DNA of 64,000 nucleotides from a virus, in the IMG/VR virus record IMGVR_UViG_3300036770_006627, positions 1-64,000 of that record; one strand, given 5' to 3'. The notes beneath the pieces were generated by a model, which made no database searches, was not told the origin of the DNA, and saw only the letters and a program-made list of their open reading frames with translations. The translations under genes and the position numbers were made by a program. Each line of letters starts with the position of its first letter. The first letter of the stretch is position 1. Below are positions 31,230 to 39,746 of the stretch, in pieces.

Positions 31230-32434
31230 ACAACACTGAAAAGCTCGCTGGAATCTTTGGTGGCCCGTCTGCTGCTGAGCGCGAGCAGCTTTTGCAGCAG
31301 TTTTACGGCAAGCGGCTCCTGTCGAGCACGGGAGCCGGTGCCGGTATTGGTCTCGGCGCTGCGGCGCTGTACCACTTGCTTCGCGGTATGAAACCCGAAG
31401 GCAAAAAGGAAAAAAAGTACCCGAGCTATGGCTCGGGTACGCCGATGATCGCCAAGGAAGCCAATCTCAGATATGACCCCAGTCGCCCGCTCGACATGTC
31501 GCTTGTCGGTGGTTCCGGAATTATGCCGCAGAATCGACCCGCCCAAAATGGCCCGTTTGGCGGCTTTAATCCCGAAAGCATGCGGCAATATGTGCCTTTT
31601 ATGCAGTCTCTCACAAAAATTCCGTTCTCCTCTGGGAGTATGTACGCACGTGTCGGACAGGCCATGCAGGCCGCACGACCGTTCGAGACAACGAGCGCGG
31701 CTAATTCATTCGCCCCGCAGCAGCAGATGAACCCCGGCATTAACAAAAATATTGTTCCTGCCGCGCCGCAGCCGTTTGGTTTCGTAAATGGCATGCCGAA
31801 CAACAACCAGGGCCCGTTCTCGACCGCGAATAACCCGTTCGCGATTAAGAACAGTTTCGACCTGAACAGCCTTTCAGAATCGGTTGGCAAGGCGCTCCCC
31901 ACGACGATGGTGCCGTTCGGCGCCCCGAACGTACCAGGCCGCGGTCCGGCGCCGTCTGCTGACCCGCACCCGTGGCGAAAAAGCTGGAGCACGGCCGCCA
32001 ACATCGGTGGCGCGGCGTTGGGTACCTATGCAGGCGCGAAGCTCATTAATTCGCTCGTGAAGGCCAAGAAGAAACGCGATCGCGAATCCGCGCTCGAAGC
32101 CGCGCGTGCCGAGTATTACAACGCGCTGGGCGGGAAGTCCGCGAGCGCCCTCGACGTCGCTTTTGATCGCGTCAAGCAAGCCAACATGCTCTCGAGTACG
32201 GCCAGCGCTTTGTGGAACACGCCGCAAACTTTGCGGACTGCTTACTTGCTTACGCTGCTGGGCGCTGGCGGGCTTGGCGCCAAATACATGTACGACCGCA
32301 CCAAGAATCTCACCGAAGGCGAGAACCTGGCTAAGGCGCAGGCGTCCCGCGCGCGGACAAAGGGCTTGCCGCCCGTGTGGGTCGACCCGGAGTCGCTCGC
32401 GCATATCAAATCGACTGTTGAGTCCGATGAGTAA
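31226..32434 (+). CDS. Virion-type protein with Asn/Pro-rich centre
   Basis: 402 residues from ATG 31226 (ATGA coupling). An N-terminal helix and Gly-rich hydrophobic segment (~35-50) precede a long Asn/Pro/Gln-rich region (~75-250), a second Gly/Ala segment (~265-280), a basic helix and a last hydrophobic helix. At codons 62-64 the mRNA has A AAA AAG in frame, followed by a perfect stem-loop (see findings). It may be a structural protein; its function is unknown. Confidence 0.65.
   Translation: MNNTEKLAGIFGGPSAAEREQLLQQFYGKRLLSSTGAGAGIGLGAAALYHLLRGMKPEGKKEKKYPSYGSGTPMIAKEANLRYDPSRPLDMSLVGGSGIMPQNRPAQNGPFGGFNPESMRQYVPFMQSLTKIPFSSGSMYARVGQAMQAARPFETTSAANSFAPQQQMNPGINKNIVPAAPQPFGFVNGMPNNNQGPFSTANNPFAIKNSFDLNSLSESVGKALPTTMVPFGAPNVPGRGPAPSADPHPWRKSWSTAANIGGAALGTYAGAKLINSLVKAKKKRDRESALEAARAEYYNALGGKSASALDVAFDRVKQANMLSSTASALWNTPQTLRTAYLLTLLGAGGLGAKYMYDRTKNLTEGENLAKAQASRARTKGLPPVWVDPESLAHIKSTVESDE
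31411..31440 (-). terminator. Antisense intrinsic terminator-like hairpin / possible frameshift signal
   Basis: GTACCCGAGC (31417-31426) and GCTCGGGTAC (31431-31440) form a perfect 10-bp stem with a TATG loop, preceded by an A-tract on the + strand. On the - strand this reads as stem-loop plus T-tract, a textbook rho-independent terminator. On the + strand it follows A AAA AAG at 31411-31417. Confidence 0.5.
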
Positions 32435-32439
32435 GCGCA

Positions 32440-35400
32440 ATGCCAGACTCGATTCTCGGGCAAACGCCGCCGCAACACCGCGCATTTGGTGACATCCACG
32501 CGCTGCGTTCCGGCATTTTTGATCGCGCGCTCCAAAGCGCCAGCGCGATCGAGCCGATCAAAAACGATCTCTACACGCTCCAACTTTCGGACGTGAATTA
32601 CACGGGGCCGGAGCGCTACAACAAGCGCGATCAAAAACGGGCCGTTCTTACCGGAAACTCGTTGCACCGGCGGCTCACCGGCACTTGGAATTTAATCGAC
32701 AACGCCACCGGGCAGCCGATCGCCAAACGTCAGCAGACGATTGCGCACGTGCCGTACCTCACTGACTCGGGCACGTTTGTGAACCGGGGCGTCGAGTACA
32801 CCCTGGCCCACCAGATGCGGCTCAAGGCGGGCGTCTACACGCGCGAGAAAGACAACGGCGAGCTGGAGGCGCACGTTAACGTGCTGCCCGGCAAGGGACG
32901 CATGCACCGGTACTTCCTCGACCCGAAGACCGGCGTGATGAAAATTAACATTGGCCAGGCCCAGATTCCGCTGATGCCGCTGCTCAAAGCGCTCGGCGCC
33001 AAAGATGCCGATATCCGCGGCGCTTGGGGCAACGAGATCACCGCCGTCAACATGGAGAAGGGCGACGCGGGCACTCTCGACAAGCTCTACCAGCGACTTG
33101 TTTACAAGCAAACTCCGGGATTGGACGCGGCCGCTAAGCAGCAAGCTATTGCGACAGAGTTTGCCCGCATGGAACTCGACCCCGACGTTACGCGGCGCAC
33201 TCTTGGCAAGGAATACAAGAACCTTACCCCCGAAGCGATTCTCGACATTACGAAAAAGCTCATTGCCGTTAATCGCAAAGAGGCCGATCCAGACGACCGC
33301 GACGCAATGGCATATCAAAGCGTTGTCGGACCCGAGGACCTGATTGCTGAGCGCTTCAGTAAAGACAAGCAGGCGCTGCGCAAGTTGCTTTGGAAGGCCA
33401 CGGCGAAGAAAAATCTTGACCACGTGCCTACGGGGTTCTTCAACAAGGCGATCAATGCTGCGTTGATTGGCTCGGGCTTGGGCAGCTCGCTCGAAGAAAT
33501 TAACCCGGCCGAAATCTTCGACCACCAGAACCGCGTGACTCGTATGGGCGAGGGCGGCATCGGTTCGCTGGACGCAGTGCCGGTGGAATCCCGCGCCGTG
33601 CAGCCCAGCCACCTTGGCTACATCGATTTTCTGCGCACGCCGGAGTCGGGCAAAGCGGGCGTCGACATGCGCTTCGCGCGGGGCGCCGTCAAGGGTTCTG
33701 ACGGCAAGATCTATACGCCGGTGCGCAACATGCAGACCGGCGCGCAGGAATACAAGACGCCGGGCGAACTGGCCGACATGCCCGTGGCGTTTCCTGGCGA
33801 GGAGAAAACCGACCTGCCGATGGTCGCGGCTCTCGTGGGCGGCAAGATGAAGTACATGCCGCGGGAAGAGGTTCAATATTCTCTGCCGCACATGGACAGC
33901 ACCTTCTCGGCGCTCTCGAACATGCTGCCGCTCAAGAGCATGATTAAGGGCCAGCGCGCGATCATGGGCAGCCGCATGTTTACCCAAGCGCTGCCCTTGA
34001 ACGACGCAGAAGCGCCCTTCGTGCAGTCGGCTGTTGTCGACAAGGACGGCATCAGCCACGAAGACGAGATGGGCGAAAAGCTTGGCGCCGTGAAGGCCCA
34101 GTTCCACGGCCAGGTTGTTTCCGTGTCGCCCGACGAGATCGTGCTCCGCGATCGAGACGGTAACAAATCGACAGTCGATCTCTACAACGACATGCCGTTC
34201 AACCGCAAGACCTTTTGGCACCAGACGCCAGCTGTGCAGCCGGGCGACACGATTAAGCCCGGGCAGCTTTTGGCGCACTCGAACTTCACCGACAAGCAGG
34301 GCTCAGCTGCTTTGGGCAAGAACCTTCGCGTTGGCTACCTTCCTTTCAGGGGCAAGGTCTACGAAGATGCCGTGGTGATTTCGGAGTCGGCGGCCAAGAA
34401 GCTCACTAGCCAGCACATGTACCAGCACGAGGCTGAGTGGAGCGACAACACGCACGTTGGCAAGAAAGCTTTCGTGTCGCTCTTCCCCTCTGAGTACGAC
34501 AAGAAGACGCTGGCCCAGTTCGACGACAAGGGCGCTATTCAAAAGGGGACCGTAGTCAACTACGGCGACCCGCTGGTGCTGCAGGCTAAAGCCAAGGAAA
34601 CCACTTACGGCAAAGTTCACCGCGGACGCGCGGGCGCGTTCAGTAATGATACGATCACCTGGGATCATCACTCGCCGGGTATCGTCACTGACGTCGAGCA
34701 CACTGATAAGGGCGTGTCGGTCGTCGTGAAAAGCACCGCCGAGATGCAGGTGGGCGACAAGCTTACAGGGCGTTTTGGTGACAAAGGCGTTGTTGCCGAC
34801 ATCGTCCCGGACCACCAGATGCCGCACGACAAGGACGGCAGCCCGATGGAGGTTCTGGTTTCGCCGCTGGGGCTGATCTCTCGCGTAAATGCCTCTCAGG
34901 TTATCGAAGCTGCACTGGGTAAAGTCGCCGCGAAAACCGGACAGCCTTTCAAGATAAAGGACTTCGACAGCGAAAAAGACATCATTGCGTTTGCGCAGAA
35001 CGAGCTTGGGAAGCACGGCCTCTCCGACACTGAGGACGTCATTGATCCGGAGACCGGTCGTAAGATCAAAGGCGTGCTGACCGGCCACCGGTTCTTTATG
35101 AAACTTCACCACACGTCGGAGTCTAAGGGGCAGGGTCGCGCAATGGGCGCGTACACGGCAGAAGGAACTCCCGCTAAAGGCGGCTCGGAGGGCGCCAAGC
35201 GCGTTGGCATGCTGGACCTGGGCGCGCTTTTAAGCCACGGCGCCGGAAAGGTCATCCGTGACGCAAAGATGGTCCGCGGGCAGGCCAACCCCGAGTACTG
35301 GTCACAGTTCATGTCGGGCTATACGCCGCCGCTGCCCAAAGTGCCGCACGTTTATGAGAAATTTGTCAATCAATTGCGGGCCAGCGGCATTAACACTGTC

Positions 35401-36810
35401 CGCACCGGTACTAAAACGCACATCATGGCCATCGCCGACAAAGACGTCGATCAGCTGGCTGAAGATCGAGAAATCACCAGTTCTGAAACAGTGGACTGGA
35501 AAGGACGATTGAAGCCAGTTCCGGGCGGCCTATTCGACGAGAAATTAACCGGCGGACACGGCGGAAATCGTTGGGCAAAGATATCTTTGCACGAGCCGAT
35601 GCCCAATCCGGTTATGGAAGAGCCAATTCGTCGAGTTTTGGGACTTACCGAAAAGCAGTTTCGCTCTGTCTTGGCGGGCGAGACGCAGCTGTTCGACAAG
35701 TCGGGTCCTAGCGCGATTAAAGACGCGCTTGGCCGGATTAATCTTCCCAAGGCTATTGAACAGTGCCGAGAAGACATTAAGTCGGGCCGCAAAACGCTCC
35801 GCGACGCCGCCGTGCGCAAGCTCGGTTTTCTCAAGGCCGCCGAGAGCCAGGGAATTCATCCCCAGGAGTGGATGCTCACCAAGATGCCCGTCTTGCCGCC
35901 GTTGTTCCGGCCGGTCTCGACGATGGGCGCCAAGAAGCTCCCGCTCGTGGCTGACGCGAATTATCTGTACAAGGAGTTGATCGACTCAAACAGCGCGCTG
36001 AAGGACGCCTCCGGCGCCCTGGCGGAGTACGGCAACGAGCGCCTCGGCCTGTATGACGCGATGAAGGCGGTCTCTGGCCTGGGAGATCCGACGCAGCCCA
36101 AGAATCAGGAGCGGCAGGTCAAGGGATTCTTGAAGCACATTTTCGGCAGTTCGCCGAAGTACGGCACCGTTCAACGCAAACTTCTAGGCACCACGGTCGA
36201 CCTGGTGGGCCGCGCCGTAATCACGCCAAACCCGGACCTGGACATGGACGAGGTGGCGCTGCCCGAGGACAAAGCCTGGGAGGTCTACAAGCCGTTCGTG
36301 GTGCGCGGCTTGGTGCGGCGGGGGTTGCCGCGGATGCAGGCCCTCCAGCACGTCGAGGACCGCAACAAGGAGGCGCACGCGGAGCTGGAGCGGCAGATGT
36401 CGTCCCGGCCGATTGTAATCAACCGTGCGCCGGTGCTTCATCGATACGGTATGATGGCCTTCTACCCAAAGCTCACTAAGAACAAGGTGATGGAGGTCAA
36501 TCCGGTCATTACCAAGGGTTTTAACGCCGACTTCGACGGGGACGCGATGCAGTATCACGTTCCTAGCACGGACGACGCGGCAAAGGAAGCCGTCGAAAAG
36601 ATGCTTCCCTCAAAAAACTTGTTTGCGGCGGCTAACTTCAAAGCGCACTATATTCCGCAGGCTGAGTTTCAGTCCGGGATTTACCTGGCCAGCAGCCGGG
36701 TCGACAAACGCGCGAAGCCGCGGGTATATAAGTCACGGCAGGACGCCATTAAGGCCTATCGGCGAGGCGAGATTGAGGTCGATACCCCGGTGCATATAGT
36801 CGAGAGTTAA
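32440..36810 (+). CDS. RNA polymerase beta subunit fused to N-terminal part of beta-prime
   Basis: 1456 residues. The first ~960 follow bacterial RpoB: 'DSGTFVNRGVEYTL', 'RVTRMGEGGIG...VQPSHLGYIDFLRTPE' (fork-loop region), 'NLRVGYLPFRGKVYEDAVVISE', and GRFGDKGVV at 777-783 before 'LVSPLGLISRVNASQ'. From ~residue 1029 ('GGLFDEKLTGG') it is RpoC-like: 'MPVLPPLFRPV', 'KLLGTTVDLVGRAVI', 'NRAPVLHRYGMMAF' and the catalytic NADFDGD at 1362-1368 with all three Mg-binding Asp. It ends before the bridge helix, which is in the gene at 37789. Likely the catalytic core of a phage RNA polymerase. Confidence 0.93.
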   Translation: MPDSILGQTPPQHRAFGDIHALRSGIFDRALQSASAIEPIKNDLYTLQLSDVNYTGPERYNKRDQKRAVLTGNSLHRRLTGTWNLIDNATGQPIAKRQQTIAHVPYLTDSGTFVNRGVEYTLAHQMRLKAGVYTREKDNGELEAHVNVLPGKGRMHRYFLDPKTGVMKINIGQAQIPLMPLLKALGAKDADIRGAWGNEITAVNMEKGDAGTLDKLYQRLVYKQTPGLDAAAKQQAIATEFARMELDPDVTRRTLGKEYKNLTPEAILDITKKLIAVNRKEADPDDRDAMAYQSVVGPEDLIAERFSKDKQALRKLLWKATAKKNLDHVPTGFFNKAINAALIGSGLGSSLEEINPAEIFDHQNRVTRMGEGGIGSLDAVPVESRAVQPSHLGYIDFLRTPESGKAGVDMRFARGAVKGSDGKIYTPVRNMQTGAQEYKTPGELADMPVAFPGEEKTDLPMVAALVGGKMKYMPREEVQYSLPHMDSTFSALSNMLPLKSMIKGQRAIMGSRMFTQALPLNDAEAPFVQSAVVDKDGISHEDEMGEKLGAVKAQFHGQVVSVSPDEIVLRDRDGNKSTVDLYNDMPFNRKTFWHQTPAVQPGDTIKPGQLLAHSNFTDKQGSAALGKNLRVGYLPFRGKVYEDAVVISESAAKKLTSQHMYQHEAEWSDNTHVGKKAFVSLFPSEYDKKTLAQFDDKGAIQKGTVVNYGDPLVLQAKAKETTYGKVHRGRAGAFSNDTITWDHHSPGIVTDVEHTDKGVSVVVKSTAEMQVGDKLTGRFGDKGVVADIVPDHQMPHDKDGSPMEVLVSPLGLISRVNASQVIEAALGKVAAKTGQPFKIKDFDSEKDIIAFAQNELGKHGLSDTEDVIDPETGRKIKGVLTGHRFFMKLHHTSESKGQGRAMGAYTAEGTPAKGGSEGAKRVGMLDLGALLSHGAGKVIRDAKMVRGQANPEYWSQFMSGYTPPLPKVPHVYEKFVNQLRASGINTVRTGTKTHIMAIADKDVDQLAEDREITSSETVDWKGRLKPVPGGLFDEKLTGGHGGNRWAKISLHEPMPNPVMEEPIRRVLGLTEKQFRSVLAGETQLFDKSGPSAIKDALGRINLPKAIEQCREDIKSGRKTLRDAAVRKLGFLKAAESQGIHPQEWMLTKMPVLPPLFRPVSTMGAKKLPLVADANYLYKELIDSNSALKDASGALAEYGNERLGLYDAMKAVSGLGDPTQPKNQERQVKGFLKHIFGSSPKYGTVQRKLLGTTVDLVGRAVITPNPDLDMDEVALPEDKAWEVYKPFVVRGLVRRGLPRMQALQHVEDRNKEAHAELERQMSSRPIVINRAPVLHRYGMMAFYPKLTKNKVMEVNPVITKGFNADFDGDAMQYHVPSTDDAAKEAVEKMLPSKNLFAAANFKAHYIPQAEFQSGIYLASSRVDKRAKPRVYKSRQDAIKAYRRGEIEVDTPVHIVES
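35577..35588. repeat. GATATC palindrome, exact copy (AAAGATATCTTT), coding, other frame
   Basis: Part of the perfect 16-bp palindrome GCAAAGATATCTTTGC (35575-35590). It reads A-K-I-S-L, so not in the K-D-I-Y frame. Confidence 0.8.
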
Positions 36811-36823
36811 CACGGAGGTTCCC

Positions 36824-37558
36824 ATGAGTTTCACGGTCAATCCCGAGCTGCTAAAGATGGCTCGTCACGCGTTCGAGAAGTCCGCGGTCGTGCCGTCGGA
36901 TGCTGCCATGATGGCCGCTCAGGGCGCGCCTCCAATGGGCGGCGAAGCTCCCGACCCTTCGCAGCTGGGCGTTCAGGGCGCTGCGCAGCCCGTCGATCCT
37001 GCCACGGCCGCCATGGGCGCTGCGCCGATTGACCCCTCGCAGGATCCGACTGGCGCCGCAACAGCTGCCGCTCCTCCCGCGGCCGCTCCGGCCCCGATGC
37101 CGCCTGCCACGCCGCAGGGCGGAGTTCCTGGCCAGCAAAAACTCAAGCCCGAGCAGATGATGCAGATGCTTGACTATCGGCTCTATAACATGCAGCAGCA
37201 GCTAACGGCAATTATGAACGCGATGGGGGTCCAGGTTCCGCCCGAGTCGCTCGTTCTTCCGCCGGGCACAACCGGCGCGCCGCCTGCCGAGACGGCATTA
37301 CCTGGCGGCCCGATGGCCCCGCCGCCCCAGGACCCCAACGCGCCAGCTGGTCCGCAGCCCCCCGGCGGCCCGATGCCCCCGGGCGGGCCGATGGATCCGA
37401 GCCAGGCACCGATGGACCCGTCGGCCGGAAAAATGGCGCATTGGTGGGATAAACCGCTGGCCCAATTTGCCGAGCAGAACCCGGACGCGCCGACAGAGAC
37501 GCAGCTGAAGGCAGCGGCCGTGGCGGCGTTGTTCAGGAGCCTCGAGCGTGCGCGTTAA
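36824..37558 (+). CDS. Pro/Ala/Gly-rich protein inserted between the polymerase genes
   Basis: 244 residues, ATG 36824 with ACGGAGG upstream. 'HAFEKSAVVPSDAAMMA' opens a long Pro/Ala/Met/Gly low-complexity sequence; a short helix 'PEQMMQMLDYRLYNMQQQLTAIMNAMG' lies near residues 108-135 and a C-terminal helix 'ETQLKAAAVAALFRSLERAR' ends it. Probably disordered with short binding helices. Its place between two polymerase fragments suggests either a transcription accessory factor or a virion protein. Confidence 0.6.
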   Translation: MSFTVNPELLKMARHAFEKSAVVPSDAAMMAAQGAPPMGGEAPDPSQLGVQGAAQPVDPATAAMGAAPIDPSQDPTGAATAAAPPAAAPAPMPPATPQGGVPGQQKLKPEQMMQMLDYRLYNMQQQLTAIMNAMGVQVPPESLVLPPGTTGAPPAETALPGGPMAPPPQDPNAPAGPQPPGGPMPPGGPMDPSQAPMDPSAGKMAHWWDKPLAQFAEQNPDAPTETQLKAAAVAALFRSLERAR

Positions 37559-37787
37559 GCTGCAACACAACCTGCAGCCACACGAGCAGCGGGCGCACAG
37601 CGTCATCGTTGAAGATGACCTGGGAAACCCGATCTACGTGGCGCTGCAGCATGACGATCACATCATCTGCTCGCACGTTGGCGATGACGACTTTCATAAT
37701 CTTCTTCGCGTTCTCGGCGTTGATAAGACTGTAGTGGTCAACGACCTCACACCCAAGCCGATCGACAAGATGCTCTGGAAGCCGTGA
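37548..37787 (+). CDS. Small hypothetical protein inside the polymerase block
   Basis: 79 residues from GTG 37548 with CAGGAG upstream, overlapping the previous gene by 11 bases and ending one base before the next ATG. Mostly beta ('HSVIVEDDLGNPIYVALQHDDHIICSHVGDDDFHNLLRVLG'). No family recognised. Translational coupling to the beta-prime C-terminal gene suggests it may be a polymerase partner, for example in place of omega; this is speculation. Confidence 0.6.
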   Translation: MRVKLQHNLQPHEQRAHSVIVEDDLGNPIYVALQHDDHIICSHVGDDDFHNLLRVLGVDKTVVVNDLTPKPIDKMLWKP

Positions 37788-37788
37788 G

Positions 37789-39663
37789 ATGCTTAAAACC
37801 ACACTCGGCCAGATTCTCGTTAACGAAGCGCTGCCGGAAGATCTGCGCGACTACAACCGCGTCCTCACTAAGAAAGACATGGGTAATCTCGCGACGCAGC
37901 TCGCCGAAAAGCATCCCGACAAGTATCGGGAGGTCATGAAGAACCTTCACGACGTGGCCCGCGACACGTCTTATTCGGCGGGTGGTCTTTCGTTCGGGCT
38001 GAAGGACATCAAGCAGACCGTCGCCGCCAAGGAGGCGCAGCACAAAGTGCAGATGCAGCTCCGCGGCATTCTCGCCGACCGCGCGCTCGACGAGAAAACG
38101 CGTAACCTCAAGCTGCTCCAGCTCGCCTCGACCGCGCAAAAAGACCTCGTTGAAAAGGTCTACGAAGAAGCCAAGGCAACGGACAACCCGCTGGCTCACC
38201 AGGTCCACGGCGTTAGCCGCGGAAACAAGTTCAGCCTCAACTCACTTATCGGCGCAGACTTGCAGTACGTCGACCATAAAAACGAGCCTATTCCTATTCC
38301 CGTACTGCGCGGCTACGGCCAGGGTTTACGGCCCGTAGAGTATTTTGCGGGCGCCTTTGGCGCCCGCAAGGGCGTGCTCGACCTGAAGACGGCTACTGCG
38401 GACGCGGGTTTTTTCGGCAAGCAGCTCAGCCAAATGACGCATCGGCTGCTCGTCACCGCCGACGATGACGACGATCAGGAGCGCAATGCCACCGCGCACG
38501 ACCGCGGCTATCCCACTGACGTCGACGACATGGACAACGAAGGCGCGCTGCTCGCCCGACCCGTCGGACCATACAAGCGCAATACTGTTCTGACGCCGAA
38601 GATTTTGAAAGATATCAAAGGAATGGGCGTGCAGGATCTGCTGGTTCGCAGTCCGTTGGTCGGCGGCCCAGACGACGGCGGCGTGTACGCCAGAGACGTC
38701 GGCTATCGCGAGAAGGGCAAAATGCCGCCTATTGGCGACTACGTTGGCATCGCCGCAGCGCAAGCTCTGTCGGAACCAGTTACCCAAGCGCAGATCTCGT
38801 CTAAACATTCCGGCGGCGTCGGTGGCGCGAGCGCTATTGGCGGCTTCAAAGCGATCAACGCGTTGGTCCAGGTTCCCAAGAAATACCCCAATGGCGCCAC
38901 GCACGCCCAAGTTGACGGCCACGTCCAAGAGATCAAGGAGGCGCCCCAGGGCGGTTACTACGTCCAGGTCGGCGGCCAGGACCACTACATCCCGGTGGAC
39001 CGCGAGATCACCGTCAAAAAGGGCCAGGAGATCGAGGCAGGTGACTCGCTCACCGACGGCATGCCTAATCCGTCCGAAGTGGTGCGCCACAAGGGCATCG
39101 GCGAGGGCCGCCGGTATTTCGTTCAAGCCATGCGGCAGGTACTTCAAAACTCTAACGTCAACGGCCACCGCCGCAACATCGAGCTGCTCGCGCGCGGGCT
39201 GGTGAATCACGTCCGTATGACCGACGAGCATGGCGAATACAACCCAGACGACGTTGTGCCATATTCGATGATCGAGCGAAATTGGCAACCCCGCGCGGGC
39301 AGTGTGACAGGCGCGCCCAAGAGCCTGCAGGGCCATTATTTGGAGCGGCCCGTGTTGCACTATTCAATTGGCACGAAAATTGGCCGTAACGTCGTTAATA
39401 CGCTGCAAAAATACGGCATTAACAATATCGAGGCGCACAAGCAGCAGCCGCCTTTTCAGCCAGAAATGGTTCGCGGCATGGCGAATATTTCGAACGACCC
39501 GGACTGGATGACGCGTATGCTCGGCTCGTACCAAGAACGCGGCCTGCTTAGCAGCGTGCATCGGGGCGCAACTAGCGACACCGCGGGCAGCAGCTTTGTG
39601 CCAGGGCTGGCCCGCGGAGAAACCTTTGGAATGACTGGCGCAACGAGCGGATGGCGCCCATAA
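37789..39663 (+). CDS. RNA polymerase beta-prime, C-terminal part (bridge helix, trigger loop)
   Basis: 624 residues. The start 'TTLGQILVNEALPEDLRDYNRVLTKKDMGNL' matches RpoC just after the catalytic domain; 'RPVEYFAGAFGARKGVLDLKTATADAGFFGKQLSQMTHRLLV' is the bridge helix (~191-220) and 'VGIAAAQALSEPVTQAQISSKHSGG' the trigger loop (~319-343). The C-terminal third retains RpoC switch-like sequences ('KHKGIGEGRRYFVQAMRQVLQNSNVNGHRRNIELLARGLVNHVRMTD'). It completes the fused subunit upstream. I see no alpha, omega or sigma gene in the window. Confidence 0.92.
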   Translation: MLKTTLGQILVNEALPEDLRDYNRVLTKKDMGNLATQLAEKHPDKYREVMKNLHDVARDTSYSAGGLSFGLKDIKQTVAAKEAQHKVQMQLRGILADRALDEKTRNLKLLQLASTAQKDLVEKVYEEAKATDNPLAHQVHGVSRGNKFSLNSLIGADLQYVDHKNEPIPIPVLRGYGQGLRPVEYFAGAFGARKGVLDLKTATADAGFFGKQLSQMTHRLLVTADDDDDQERNATAHDRGYPTDVDDMDNEGALLARPVGPYKRNTVLTPKILKDIKGMGVQDLLVRSPLVGGPDDGGVYARDVGYREKGKMPPIGDYVGIAAAQALSEPVTQAQISSKHSGGVGGASAIGGFKAINALVQVPKKYPNGATHAQVDGHVQEIKEAPQGGYYVQVGGQDHYIPVDREITVKKGQEIEAGDSLTDGMPNPSEVVRHKGIGEGRRYFVQAMRQVLQNSNVNGHRRNIELLARGLVNHVRMTDEHGEYNPDDVVPYSMIERNWQPRAGSVTGAPKSLQGHYLERPVLHYSIGTKIGRNVVNTLQKYGINNIEAHKQQPPFQPEMVRGMANISNDPDWMTRMLGSYQERGLLSSVHRGATSDTAGSSFVPGLARGETFGMTGATSGWRP

Positions 39664-39746
39664 GCCCGATTCTGTAGGATGTAGAGGTCTCGGCGCGGTA
39701 AATCGCTATTTACACGCCCTGAAAATGCCGCACGGAGGTGGCCGCT
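39664..39746. other. Gap after the polymerase block
   Basis: 83 bases with GTAAAT-CGCT-ATTTAC (~39701-39716) as a small hairpin and then the SD-bearing hairpin at 39727-39742. No clear promoter. Confidence 0.4.
39727..39742 (+). promoter_or_regulatory. SD displayed in hairpin loop (gene at 39747)
   Basis: GCCGC/GTGGC stem (one G-U) around loop ACGGAG; GGAGG lies 8 bases before GTG 39747. One of four similar structures. Confidence 0.5.

Noticed and set aside
32692-34278. 528-residue open frame on the minus strand
   Set aside because: Lies wholly antisense to the RNA polymerase gene, which has strong family motifs. Long antisense frames are expected in GC-rich coding DNA.
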